From a virus: DNA of 41,267 nt. Positions 15,797-25,129 of this stretch are shown in pieces (position 1 is the stretch's first letter; the number at the start of each line of letters is the position of its first letter). The notes under the pieces were generated by a model. That model had not been told where the DNA came from, searched no databases, and saw only the letters and a list, made by a program, of their open reading frames with translations. The DNA lies in the IMG/VR virus record IMGVR_UViG_3300010400_000015, positions 1-41,267 of that record; one strand, 5' to 3'. Both the position numbers and the translations under genes were made by a program.

Positions 15797-17959
15797 TTAT
15801 AAAACAATGCCTAGACGGCTATCAGCAATAAAATGAAGTATCATTACGTTTAGAGGTGATGATGCTATTATCGATCCTGTATTGACAGTACCAGCGGCAA
15901 TATAATATGCACCTACTTTACTGTTACCAGATAAAGTGTAATGTCCTGATACTGTAATATCAGAAGTTATTGTATTACCATAATAATAAACATTATTAGC
16001 AGCACCAGTTATTGGTGAATAAAGAGTAACATTTGGAGTTACTCTTTTAACACCCTGATATCTTATTGAAAATGCATCAGTTGAATCTGTTATAGTTGTA
16101 GCTGGAGGGATAAGTACAGTATGAGCTTGAATAAAAGATTGAGCACCTAAAACAGTTGCAGTACCGGCATATACATCCTCGCCATAACTTTTCTCATAAT
16201 ATTTTTGAAGGGCGAGCAATGTTAAGTTATAAGGCATTGGGGCAACAGGAACTGCTAATGCACCCGGTGTAACAGATATAGAATCAACGACAATATTATG
16301 AGCAGAACTGCTAGCTTCAAAACCAACAACAATTGCACCATAAGTCGCTGCGCCATTAATTGCATTGGTGGAACGATTCCACCCATTAATCGCTATTGGT
16401 TGCCATAAAGCATCTCCATTAAATGGAATTGTAAATCTTGCATCTCCTCTATAATTTCTTGGTATTTCAGTCCAATTGCCATGAAATGCAGTTGGTTTGC
16501 CATTAGAATCAAGAGTTTGAACTAAAGATAGATTTGTGCCCGCGGCTACATTGGGTAATGTTGCATCTGTTGTTTGCCAAAATGAAACAGTGCCGCCAAT
16601 ACCAGCAGCTAAATCTGTATAAGCTTTAATGAGTACTGAAAATTCATTAGATAGAAGCTGATTTAAATCACTGCCATCTATATATTGAATTAATGCTATT
16701 TGCCCTGCGCTTCCCGCATGGCTAACAGTCAACGATCTAGGAACCGCTCTTGAAACTGACAGCAAACTATTAGCAGATTGGAAACCTATTAATTGATCCC
16801 AAAGATATTGAGATGCCACAGCACCCATTGAAACAGATGAGCCAAATTGCGCTGGGTTAACCTTAAAATCCCATCCTTGAATAATACTAGGAACAGGAAT
16901 AGCTTGAATTAATGAATTATAATAATGAAATAAATAATCTTCTTGACGATTAACCGTTTGTTGGTCATATAATACATCTTCTTCATCACTATTAAGACCT
17001 ACAACTTGAACGCTAGTAATAGCCATTTGGCCATTAGTTGGCAATATAATTTGTATTAAAACATACCCATCTGGCGGTGCATTAGTATTGGTTCCAGCAT
17101 CAAGCTCAATTGTTCCTGAAAAACGAGTATAACCAGAATCGCCCGTTACACCTGTTAGAATAATATTAGAAGCAGGCGCAATACTTGGTGCATAAACCAA
17201 TTCAATAGTATGGGGAATACCATCTAAAGATGCTGCGACAATACTGCCAGCTATAAAGCCATTTGACCATATATCAGGATTATTGTTTAGCTTTTGGCTT
17301 AATTTAAGGCTTGTAATACTGCCACTTTGAGGGTCAATCTCTAATTGATATGGCGGATTGGTGATGATATTCGATGAGCCAGCAATAGCGGTTCGCGAAA
17401 TTGCAATGGTTGCATCACTGTTCGAAGAAACTATAAGCTGCCAATCTGGAGCAATATCATAAACTGCATTAGTAACAGCGCCACCAGTAGAAATTGATAC
17501 TCCATATTGATCATTGAATAATACTTCCACAAATTGCGAATTAGAAAGTTCATTAGTAATGCTATTTTCGGTTCTGGTTGGATCGTCTCCCGCAGTTATA
17601 TTAGGCCATGCTTGGCGTTGTTCTTGAAGAATATCATCTGTACCGACACCATTGCTAAATATTTTTACATAATAGAGGTCTAAATCGCCCAAATCATCAT
17701 AAGGAAAAGCATAAATAGCAGTATTTGCACCAGAATTATCAACGCAAACACCATTAACGATGTCCACGGGATTTGGAAGAGCAACATAAGTATAATTAGG
17801 GGGGGCGCCTGTTAATTGATAAACCAATTTTGGAGTTGAACGACTATTATCTTCAAAAAATTGAGCATATCCATTTAATGGTTCGCCAGTATCTTTATCT
17901 AAAAATACTTGATTTAAACTAATGGCTGTGACGTAGCGTTCATCTAGCATTCTGTTCAT
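15797..17959 (-). CDS. Large tail protein (720 aa), tail-spike/fibre base-like
   Basis: A beta-rich 720-residue protein with no membrane span. The N-terminus, TAISLNQVFLDKDTGEPLNGYAQFFEDNSRSTPKLVYQLTG, resembles the head-binding N-termini of phage tail-spikes and fibres, in which a short strand-rich segment ends in 'F.D..R..PK.VY' and sets default parameters for trimer attachment. Following parts (about 120-700) look like carbohydrate-binding jelly-roll modules (SSAHNIVVDSISVTPGALAVPVAPMPYNL). No glycosidase acids can be assigned. It overlaps the upstream ejection protein gene by 20 bases. It may be the shaft or base on which the larger fibres sit. Confidence 0.75.
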   Translation of the reverse strand: MNRMLDERYVTAISLNQVFLDKDTGEPLNGYAQFFEDNSRSTPKLVYQLTGAPPNYTYVALPNPVDIVNGVCVDNSGANTAIYAFPYDDLGDLDLYYVKIFSNGVGTDDILQEQRQAWPNITAGDDPTRTENSITNELSNSQFVEVLFNDQYGVSISTGGAVTNAVYDIAPDWQLIVSSNSDATIAISRTAIAGSSNIITNPPYQLEIDPQSGSITSLKLSQKLNNNPDIWSNGFIAGSIVAASLDGIPHTIELVYAPSIAPASNIILTGVTGDSGYTRFSGTIELDAGTNTNAPPDGYVLIQIILPTNGQMAITSVQVVGLNSDEEDVLYDQQTVNRQEDYLFHYYNSLIQAIPVPSIIQGWDFKVNPAQFGSSVSMGAVASQYLWDQLIGFQSANSLLSVSRAVPRSLTVSHAGSAGQIALIQYIDGSDLNQLLSNEFSVLIKAYTDLAAGIGGTVSFWQTTDATLPNVAAGTNLSLVQTLDSNGKPTAFHGNWTEIPRNYRGDARFTIPFNGDALWQPIAINGWNRSTNAINGAATYGAIVVGFEASSSAHNIVVDSISVTPGALAVPVAPMPYNLTLLALQKYYEKSYGEDVYAGTATVLGAQSFIQAHTVLIPPATTITDSTDAFSIRYQGVKRVTPNVTLYSPITGAANNVYYYGNTITSDITVSGHYTLSGNSKVGAYYIAAGTVNTGSIIASSPLNVMILHFIADSRLGIVL

Positions 17960-20021
17960 CCTTATCTTGTTGAGATGGCCTTACGCGAGCCAAATATCTG
18001 GACAGCACTTGAGAGCCAATAGTTGGATCGTAAATAGGTGCGCCCTTTGATTGGGCTAGCATTTGGTTAATTAATGACCTGCGAACTTTGGGGCTTGTCA
18101 TTAATTTTCCTAATACTCTGGAGCCGACTAAAGTCCCTGCCGCTGCGCCTAACGCTGAATCTGGATAGTTCGCGGCAAGTCCACCGGCAGCACCTGCCCC
18201 TGCTAAATGGCCAAATGATTTCAAGGTAGAAAATCCAGTTTTAGGATTGGCCATGTAACCTAACGCATCTCCACTCATTTTTCTTAATGTCAATAAATCT
18301 GATAATTTGCTTTGATTTTGAGTTGAGAATAATGATTTAAACTGGCGGCTTCCCAATGAATTAATTAATTCAAAAAATTTTTTCTGATCAACTTTTCCGC
18401 CATCGCCAAGTGCATTTTGTAAGAATGCATAACCTAATATATGCTGCTTGTCTTCTGGCAATAAATTATTTATTTTCTCAATATCTGAATATTTATCATT
18501 TAATTTTGATGGGCCAACAACCTGACGTGCGAGAGCATCTGCTGGCCGAGATTCATCTAAATATTTATAAAGACCTTTGTCTAAAAAATTACCAAATGTG
18601 CTTTTATAATATTTAGTTGCATCATTAAAGGCATTTTTTAAATCTAAAGAGCCAGTTGTTTCAATGCTTTCTTTAATATCTGTTCCTATGGCTTTAGATA
18701 AATCTTTATATTTTGCTCCTAACCCTCTTTCAACTGCAGAAGCAGAGGATTGATATTTTTGGCCTTGATTCCATAATTCATTTTTAATTAAATTAGCTTC
18801 TTTAATAGAAGGTGCTCTAGGTTGCTCTATTGGTGTTCCTTTTTCTGATAAAATAGCGCCTTCTTTTGGCACTCCTTTCTCATACCCACCAATATTATTA
18901 AAAAATGAGCGTAATTTTGCATTTCCTTGTAGTAAAGGAGAATCTTTAATTAGATTCATAGATTCTTGAGCTTTCTGTTTAAAAGAATTTAAATTAAGTT
19001 CATGACCTTCATCAGCCGCTATTTGATCAACATTATTATATAAATTATTTTTTACTTTTGTGGCTTCTTTTTGCGCTTGCCCTAATGCGGTTTTAAGCTC
19101 ATCATTAGCATCTTTACCAGATATTTTTGCTTCATCACGTAAATTAGAAACAAAATTAGTAGTTTCATTTTCCAAATTAGAAACAACACTTTTTTGTTTT
19201 TCAGCAATCCCAGCTCCTGGAATATTAGCCAAAGTATTTTCATAAAGCTTATTTGTAAGCGGACTTTTAGTTATCTGGCCAATTGGTATCTGCGATTCGC
19301 CAGCAACCATAGCATTTCTTGCCAGTTCTTCTGGCGTCGCTGTTCCACGAACTAAGCGAGAAGGTATTGATTTAGCGCCTCTATATAAAGCGACACTACC
19401 TGGAATGGCAGCGCCCATTGCAAATCCTGAAGCGCCATTACCGCCAGCAGCTTCATTATATAAAGCGCCTTCCGTTCCTTTTGCTAAAGTTGCCCTTAAA
19501 GCTGATAGTCCTTTAGAACCCTCTGTAGTTAATCGGCCGCCTAAAGCAGGAATTGCTTCTTCACTTAATTCTGGAGCAGCTAAAAAGGGCAAAATAGACA
19601 AAGTTGTATCACCACTTTGAGGAGCTCCAATACCAAGTTTTTGACCAAAATCAGTCTTTTGCCCAACAGGGTATGGACTAAATTTTTCAAGCATAGTCTT
19701 TTGGTCAGGCGTAGTGGGCATCAAAAGATTTGCGCCACCTTGAATTAAATCTAAAGCAGAAGCACCAGCTACTCTTCCGGCTCTTGATGGATTATTTGTT
19801 AATTGCGAATAAGCGCCTGCTATATCAGTGCCAGCAGCTCTGCCTACCGATTTTATTTTATCCATAAAAGATGGCTGTTGTTGCTGGATTGGCTCTGGCA
19901 TTTTCAATCCTCGAGCTTTAGCTTCAGCGGCATAATCTTCTTTAGAAAACTGTTGCGCTTGGTTGGGGGCTATTAAGCCCCGTGCTATTGCTTCATTTAT
20001 GTAATCTTGTTGCGCGCTCAT
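17940..20021 (-). CDS. Large DNA-ejection (injection) protein, gp16/gp20-like (693 aa)
   Basis: A long, mostly helical, Ala/Gly/Lys/Gln-rich protein. Two tandem copies of a short motif open it: DYINEAIARGLIAP and DYAAEAKARGLKMP. The middle has charged coiled-coil regions (about 270-480) and the C-terminal part is Gly/Ala-rich with hydrophobic stretches (LAGAGAAGGLAANYPDSALGAAAGTLVG), as in proteins that leave the P22 head and line the envelope channel. It overlaps the 356-residue gene upstream by 4 bases. Assignment rests on composition, length and on its place after the DNA-stabilisation protein; sequence identity to P22 gp16/gp20 cannot be judged by eye. Confidence 0.7.
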   Translation of the reverse strand: MSAQQDYINEAIARGLIAPNQAQQFSKEDYAAEAKARGLKMPEPIQQQQPSFMDKIKSVGRAAGTDIAGAYSQLTNNPSRAGRVAGASALDLIQGGANLLMPTTPDQKTMLEKFSPYPVGQKTDFGQKLGIGAPQSGDTTLSILPFLAAPELSEEAIPALGGRLTTEGSKGLSALRATLAKGTEGALYNEAAGGNGASGFAMGAAIPGSVALYRGAKSIPSRLVRGTATPEELARNAMVAGESQIPIGQITKSPLTNKLYENTLANIPGAGIAEKQKSVVSNLENETTNFVSNLRDEAKISGKDANDELKTALGQAQKEATKVKNNLYNNVDQIAADEGHELNLNSFKQKAQESMNLIKDSPLLQGNAKLRSFFNNIGGYEKGVPKEGAILSEKGTPIEQPRAPSIKEANLIKNELWNQGQKYQSSASAVERGLGAKYKDLSKAIGTDIKESIETTGSLDLKNAFNDATKYYKSTFGNFLDKGLYKYLDESRPADALARQVVGPSKLNDKYSDIEKINNLLPEDKQHILGYAFLQNALGDGGKVDQKKFFELINSLGSRQFKSLFSTQNQSKLSDLLTLRKMSGDALGYMANPKTGFSTLKSFGHLAGAGAAGGLAANYPDSALGAAAGTLVGSRVLGKLMTSPKVRRSLINQMLAQSKGAPIYDPTIGSQVLSRYLARVRPSQQDKDEQNAR

Positions 20022-21088
20022 TGTAAACCTGCCAATATTTCTTCATCGCTTAAATGAGCTAATGCAGGATTTCGCTGTGGTTGCGAATTAGCTTGAGGTC
20101 CATTTACATTTATGCCAGTATTAAAACCACTAGCTAATTTTTTAGCAGTATTCATATTTTTAAATTGGATAGTGTTGTAGAATTTTTTAACTCTATTTCT
20201 ATATCCTGATTGTGATTCTCCTTGAAGAGGAGTTAAATTTTTAATAAATTTATTTAAATTTTCTTCCGTACTATTTAAATTTGAAGCTGATAAAAGTCCT
20301 TCAGCCGCAGTATTAATCGCAGCCAATCCTTGTGCGTATTGACTTGGCAAATTTGTATCTACACCAAATGCATTTGCGAAATTACCAAGGCCGATCATAT
20401 TAGCTGCAGATGCGACACCTCTTTCAAATCGTTTGCCTGGTGTTTGAAATTGCGGCATTGATTTAATTATTTGGTCTATAAAAGGCGCTGCTGTTTCCTC
20501 TCCAAGTTGAGCATTTTGAATTTTTGATGTATTTTGACGAGTTGGCTGTGAAATAACATTCCCATCAGCGTCAATCATTAATTTACCACCCATACTCCCA
20601 GTGCCACCTTTAGAACTGCCACCTATTTGCACTAAAGGCCTTCCATTTTCATCTACACCTACGGTAATTCCATTATCGGTACGATTTAAATCCGCCATAT
20701 TCTTAGCTATCTGGCTACGCGTTAAAGGTTCATATAAATTGGCTTCTTGATTGGTCAATCTTGTGCCAGCCATTGCTTGACCTGTTAATGCTTTTATTTG
20801 CTCTATTTGTGCATTACTTAAGCTCGGGAAAGCGTTATTCTGTAAAACTTGTCCTTGCGTTGCTGCATTAGTTTGAGCCAATTGAGCATCTTGCATCTGC
20901 GGATAATAATAATTTTGCATCTGATTTCTTTCTAACTCAGATTGCTGCAGAGCGCGTTGCATTTTTAATTGCTGAGGCAATTGGGCTAACATATAACCCT
21001 TCTGCAAGCTTTGAGTTAAACTCGGCAAAGCATTTAATTGTGGAGCAGCATTCGGATCTGCCCTAAAATCAGGATAATTTATTGCCAT
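20018..21088 (-). CDS. Ejection-type virion protein, Gln/Asn-rich (356 aa)
   Basis: ATG 21088 overlaps the upstream stop by one base (TAATG). The N-terminal half is a Gln/Asn/Leu-rich helical stretch (LQKGYMLAQLPQQLKMQRALQQSELERNQMQNYY), followed by NAQIEQIKALTGQAMAGTRL; the C-terminal part is helical and basic (RNRVKKFYNTIQFKNMNTAKKLASGF). It resembles in composition the middle-size injection proteins of P22-like phages. No enzyme motif. Confidence 0.68.
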   Translation of the reverse strand: MAINYPDFRADPNAAPQLNALPSLTQSLQKGYMLAQLPQQLKMQRALQQSELERNQMQNYYYPQMQDAQLAQTNAATQGQVLQNNAFPSLSNAQIEQIKALTGQAMAGTRLTNQEANLYEPLTRSQIAKNMADLNRTDNGITVGVDENGRPLVQIGGSSKGGTGSMGGKLMIDADGNVISQPTRQNTSKIQNAQLGEETAAPFIDQIIKSMPQFQTPGKRFERGVASAANMIGLGNFANAFGVDTNLPSQYAQGLAAINTAAEGLLSASNLNSTEENLNKFIKNLTPLQGESQSGYRNRVKKFYNTIQFKNMNTAKKLASGFNTGINVNGPQANSQPQRNPALAHLSDEEILAGLQ

Positions 21089-21765
21089 TATGTATACCTC
21101 GGAGAGTAACCGCCAACAGCAGGAGATGCATTTGGATCGTAACCATAATATTGATTAGATGGCTGATTGCGCGTGCCCATATAACCAGTACCAGCGCCAA
21201 TAGCAGTTCCTAACAGTCCAAACCTATTTGAAGCTTGTTGCGCTTTCATTTGATTTTTAAATGCTTCGCCCTGATAAGCTAAACCTGCTTCTTGAGCTAG
21301 ATTCTGTCCTAATAGATTTGCAAGATTACTGGAGGCATCATAGCCTTGATGGAAATAATCCATCCCAGCATTCATGCCTTTATTCTGAATACCCATTAAA
21401 TTATTGAAATATTCTTGTTCATCTTGCGATAAAAGTCCGTGAGTTAGCTCGGCTTGTCGACCTTGATCATAAGGAGTTCCGGCAAAACCGCCTGCCGCTG
21501 CTGCAGCTCGTTGTTGATTCATTAATTGTTGCTGATTAAAATTATATTGGTCAGATGGTTCATAGCCAGACATCATTCCATTGTAAAATGCTCCTGGATC
21601 AGTCGCCATTTGTTGTTGTATGGGCGCCATAGTTCTAACAGCACCTTTCCCAAGATTTATTGCACCTTGATAATATGGGGTAACTGTTTCAGGAATTTGT
21701 TGCATATATGGCATAGCAGCATCTGCTGGATTGCTATAATGCTGAGTGTGATGAAAAATACCCAT
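21088..21765 (-). CDS. Ejection-type virion protein, gp7-like position (225 aa)
   Basis: A Gln/Ala/Gly/Tyr-rich protein of 225 residues beginning MGIFHHTQHYSNPADAAMPYMQQIPE. Repeated short motifs with QQQ, NQQRAAAAAGGFAGTPYDQGRQ and a Gly-rich hydrophobic stretch (RFGLLGTAIGAGTGYMGTR) precede a Tyr/Pro tail. The combination fits the small ejection protein found first in the ejection-gene trio of P22-like phages. ATG 21765 follows an AGGAGTTAATT site. Confidence 0.68.
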   Translation of the reverse strand: MGIFHHTQHYSNPADAAMPYMQQIPETVTPYYQGAINLGKGAVRTMAPIQQQMATDPGAFYNGMMSGYEPSDQYNFNQQQLMNQQRAAAAAGGFAGTPYDQGRQAELTHGLLSQDEQEYFNNLMGIQNKGMNAGMDYFHQGYDASSNLANLLGQNLAQEAGLAYQGEAFKNQMKAQQASNRFGLLGTAIGAGTGYMGTRNQPSNQYYGYDPNASPAVGGYSPRYT

Positions 21766-21774
21766 AATTAACTC

Positions 21775-22017
21775 CTATATTGGTGCCGTAGTAAAAGCAA
21801 CAAGAACACCATTTTCCTTACCCACATATCTATGATTGTCTGTGTCATACCAAATCACACCATTAGGAGCTTGAGCTCCTAAAGAAGTAATATTGGCACT
21901 CGATTGTTGCGGTGATGGCAATCCATTGTCACTTAATGTTTGCTGTAACACCGCATTCAAATCAGAGTCATACAAACTCTTATCTTGGCCTTGTATATAA
22001 AATGGAACTTTAGCCAT
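21775..22017 (-). CDS. 80-residue putative virion protein
   Basis: The chosen ATG (22017) overlaps the upstream stop codon by one base (TAATG); longer in-frame starts lie inside the previous gene without a ribosome site. The product has KVPFYIQGQDKSLYDSDLNAVLQQTLSDNG and then a beta-like GVIWYDTDNHRYVGKENGVLVAF, the latter resembling small capsid or fibre 'label' domains. It sits between the DNA-stabilisation and ejection genes. Function unknown. Confidence 0.68.
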   Translation of the reverse strand: MAKVPFYIQGQDKSLYDSDLNAVLQQTLSDNGLPSPQQSSANITSLGAQAPNGVIWYDTDNHRYVGKENGVLVAFTTAPI

Positions 22018-23645
22018 TACGTTAATATCTCCAACATTGCATTGCCGCATACCACTCTGCCAGCTGTCCAAAATTTAAATTTGGGTGTAAATTCATTAAT
22101 CTGACCGAATCCAGTCCATTCCGTAATGTTTTGTCTTTCAGCTGTATAATTCGAAATAGCCCTAACTTCATTACTCCAAGTTTGAGCACCATCTTGAGAA
22201 AACGAGAAATCTATTCCTGGAACATAAGTAAAGCATTGAGTGCTTCCTTCAGTTATTACATCTTCACCTTCTTCTGTAATAACTGTTTCGCCTTCTTCGG
22301 TAATAATTACATCCGAGCATCCGGCAGTAACACTTAATTCCGAATAATCTAAATCTTGTCCTTGCTCTACAGCTAAAGTTAAACGAATTCCACATACTGG
22401 TTGCGGCATAAGCTCACCATTGAATCTATAAGTTCCACAAACAGCTTGCCGAGGGATAATATGATTGTGTTCGGGAAGATAATTAGGGCGCCCTTTCTTG
22501 GCTATATTTTCATCATAGGTAGTAAAATCAGTGCCTGTCTCATAAATTGCACCATTAGTTAATGAAATGAAAAATGTTCTTTGCCCTACATAAATTACTT
22601 GACGTGCAGGATGAAAGTTTAAATTGTAATCACTTAAATTAAGGAAATTCTTTTCGGTAAAATCATAAGCAAGTGTAAGATTGTCTTGCTCATCATAGAA
22701 TGTTATTTGATAAAATAAATGTCCGTCTTTCTTATAGAAGAAACCAACAGATTTACCGGGATTTTTAAGAGTTCCAAGTTGATAGTTAATGCCATCTGTA
22801 GAAATAGTATGGTGAGCATTACCATCAAAATACATAATAACAGGAGCGCTTTTTTCATTTATAGCTAACCAACACACCATATCATCAGAGCTAGCAATAG
22901 TAGCAAGACTTAATACACCATAATCAATATTAATTGTAGGAATTCTTTGATATAAAAGAGTTTCAAGTCCTGTTGTAAGTGGACTATTTATATGTATTTC
23001 TGTAACTGCAGTTCCAAATACAATAACATTTTTACCTTTTTCAGATAATCTAACGATAGCTCTTGCATAATCTGGTTTTGTTTGTAAAGATAAAACACCT
23101 CCATCTGCAACTTCGATAGTTGAATCTGTTTCAAATTGAAATACATACCATTTAGCACCATTACCTGTAGTATTGCCATTACCTATATGGAAATAAGTAT
23201 CATGAAAACAAACCATTACCGGAATTAAATCATCGGGAATAGTTGTAGTTTGTCTGGTCAAAGAATTGGTAAATCTATTGTATATATATGCATATGTTCC
23301 ATCAACAATACATGTTTGTCCATTTAAATTTTCATCCATAAATACAGGGCCACTAGCGGTAGAAATATTTCCAATAAAACTAGCTCCAATGCTCTCATCT
23401 AAAAGCCATACAGATGAATTAACAACAGCTAGAATAAGATTGCCTCGAATGCTCCTGAAAAAACCGCGCCCTTCTACAACTTGATTTGCACTTGATTCAA
23501 GTTCAATTATTTTTTTCCACCCGGAAAAATTAACAAGCCAGCCATCAGACATAAATAAATTGTATATTTTTTGCGAAGATATCTTTAAATATCTCCCAAA
23601 AGTAGAACCTCCTACCACGGTTATTGGAATAAATTCTCTAGCCAT
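22017..23645 (-). CDS. Packaged-DNA stabilisation / tail hub protein, P22 gp10-like (542 aa)
   Basis: A 542-residue beta-propeller-like protein. The N-terminus with FIPITVVGGSTFGRYLKISSQKIYNLF and GRGFFRS, followed by repeats of strands naming YIYNRF, VCFHDTYFHIGNG and VFGTAVTEIH, and the late HIIPRQAVC, fit the family of P22 gp10 (471 residues) that closes the portal and holds the packaged DNA. It starts directly from the gp4-like gene (TAATG). A short acidic tandem ITEEGE(T)VITEEGEDVITEG (about 445-470) is unusual and looks like a micro-duplication of about 8 residues. Family assignment is moderate to strong by order plus pattern. Confidence 0.78.
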   Translation of the reverse strand: MAREFIPITVVGGSTFGRYLKISSQKIYNLFMSDGWLVNFSGWKKIIELESSANQVVEGRGFFRSIRGNLILAVVNSSVWLLDESIGASFIGNISTASGPVFMDENLNGQTCIVDGTYAYIYNRFTNSLTRQTTTIPDDLIPVMVCFHDTYFHIGNGNTTGNGAKWYVFQFETDSTIEVADGGVLSLQTKPDYARAIVRLSEKGKNVIVFGTAVTEIHINSPLTTGLETLLYQRIPTINIDYGVLSLATIASSDDMVCWLAINEKSAPVIMYFDGNAHHTISTDGINYQLGTLKNPGKSVGFFYKKDGHLFYQITFYDEQDNLTLAYDFTEKNFLNLSDYNLNFHPARQVIYVGQRTFFISLTNGAIYETGTDFTTYDENIAKKGRPNYLPEHNHIIPRQAVCGTYRFNGELMPQPVCGIRLTLAVEQGQDLDYSELSVTAGCSDVIITEEGETVITEEGEDVITEGSTQCFTYVPGIDFSFSQDGAQTWSNEVRAISNYTAERQNITEWTGFGQINEFTPKFKFWTAGRVVCGNAMLEILT

Positions 23646-24355
23646 TATGGGTAAAATCCTGTATTGGCTATATTTATTACACCCCAGTTCAAAGCATTGT
23701 TCTTTCCTAATGTGGATATTTTGCTTACACTCAAATCAGGAGGTGAAATCTGATTTGCCATAGTAATATCGTAATATTTCATTAAATTTAATAGTTGTTG
23801 CGTAGGCTCTGTGCCATAATAAATGCATAATCTTAAAGCTATTGCTGCTTTTAAATAGGCCAAATAAAATGGATCGTAATATAAAGATAAATCTGTATAT
23901 GGAGTGGCCGCTGTTGTTAAAGCAAACTTACCAACTAATTCAAATGGATAAATTTGATTGGGAAAGAAATACATTGAAAGATTAGCGCCACCCTTTACTC
24001 TTTCAACAAAGTAAATCTGGGGTAATGAATCTATGCCATTTGCTCTAATAGAACCCCTATATTGATCGCGACTTACAAACTCCATGGGCAAACGCAAAGT
24101 TTGAAATTCATATGTCAAAGTATCGCATTCAACTAAATCTGGAATAAAATAAGTTTCGACATTAGGCTCCGTATCGAAAGCATACGTAGCATAATAAGGA
24201 TTAAGTGAGTCATCTACAGATTTCTCAGCTAGAATATCATTTAAGGCGCTCACGCCATCCGAAATATTCGTAGGCGTGAGATTAGTGAAGCCACGACCGT
24301 AAATCTTAGCAATAAAGAATGCAATTGATACGATACTGTAAGCGGTTACGGCCAT
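23645..24355 (-). CDS. Head-tail adaptor / tail accessory factor, P22 gp4-like (236 aa)
   Basis: Mostly helical N- and C-termini enclosing a strand-rich middle: DGVSALNDILAEKS, then YTTDL-like segments, and the late LAYLKAAIALRLCIYYG, which is typical of gp4-type adaptors that bind the portal from below. P22 gp4 is 166 residues; this one is longer by an inserted middle. It sits between the capsid genes and the gp10-like gene, the position expected. ATG 24355 follows AAAAGGTGGTGAAGC. Confidence 0.75.
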   Translation of the reverse strand: MAVTAYSIVSIAFFIAKIYGRGFTNLTPTNISDGVSALNDILAEKSVDDSLNPYYATYAFDTEPNVETYFIPDLVECDTLTYEFQTLRLPMEFVSRDQYRGSIRANGIDSLPQIYFVERVKGGANLSMYFFPNQIYPFELVGKFALTTAATPYTDLSLYYDPFYLAYLKAAIALRLCIYYGTEPTQQLLNLMKYYDITMANQISPPDLSVSKISTLGKNNALNWGVINIANTGFYP

Positions 24356-24369
24356 GCTTCACCACCTTT

Positions 24370-25113
24370 TTAAAGCCCTAAAATTTCATCATAACCAGCT
24401 AAGTAAATGGTTACTGCATCAGAGGCACTCTGCAACTTATATTCAAAAATGGCGCTCGCATCACACATCACTTGTGCTTGCATTTTTTGCGCAACAGCCG
24501 CAACTACACCGGTTAAGAACACATTTGCTACACCAGAATTACCATTTATTCTCAAATCACATTCATCTCCAGCCACATTTGGAGTTAAATTGACATTTAA
24601 ATGAAGGTTTGACTTTCTAGCTGGAGCATATGCAGAGCAATCTACATCAGTGAATGAAGTAGCAGCGCCACCAGTAAGAACGGCAACCGCCGTTCTATAT
24701 AGCATCGTGCGAACTAATCCATTACCAACATAATCAAAAGGAAGAATATGGATTGAGCCATCAGTTTTGATATGCCCAATCATTAATTGCATATCATAAC
24801 CAGCCGGCATTACACCCACTACAGATTGATTTGTCGAAACAACATAACCAGCAGGATTAGCTTGGTTAGAATCGCCAACTGCATAGATAGTATACAAAGT
24901 GCTAGCAGCAAATGTACCAAAATCTAATCCGTTAATACCATTTGTTGACATATCTACCGTGGTCAAGGAATCAACAATAATATCATTAATATTAGTTGAG
25001 TTGCGGCAAGCCCCAGCTGTCACTGTAAACGTGGTATTAGAAACATATGCAGGTATCATTCCATTTATGTAGATAGTACCCGCATTAACAAAAGGTTGAC
25101 TAATTTGACTCAT
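24370..25113 (-). CDS. Putative capsid decoration or head-associated protein (247 aa)
   Basis: A neutral, beta-rich protein of 247 residues directly after the coat gene, starting at ATG 25113 behind an AACTGGAGTTTTAAA site. It has FTVTAGACRNSTNINDIIVDS, a hydrophobic middle with YDMQLMIGHIKTDGSIHILPFDYV, and an Ig-like end DAVTIYLAGYDEILGL. Placement between coat and gp4-like adaptor suggests a protein that decorates the head or caps the vertex. No named family recognised. Confidence 0.68.
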   Translation of the reverse strand: MSQISQPFVNAGTIYINGMIPAYVSNTTFTVTAGACRNSTNINDIIVDSLTTVDMSTNGINGLDFGTFAASTLYTIYAVGDSNQANPAGYVVSTNQSVVGVMPAGYDMQLMIGHIKTDGSIHILPFDYVGNGLVRTMLYRTAVAVLTGGAATSFTDVDCSAYAPARKSNLHLNVNLTPNVAGDECDLRINGNSGVANVFLTGVVAAVAQKMQAQVMCDASAIFEYKLQSASDAVTIYLAGYDEILGL

Positions 25114-25129
25114 TTTAAAACTCCAGTTA

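Noticed and set aside
22017-22071. Longer N-terminus (98 residues) for the 80-residue virion protein
   Set aside because: The extra codons lie inside the gp10-like gene and lack a ribosome site; the TAATG junction at 22017 gives a better start.
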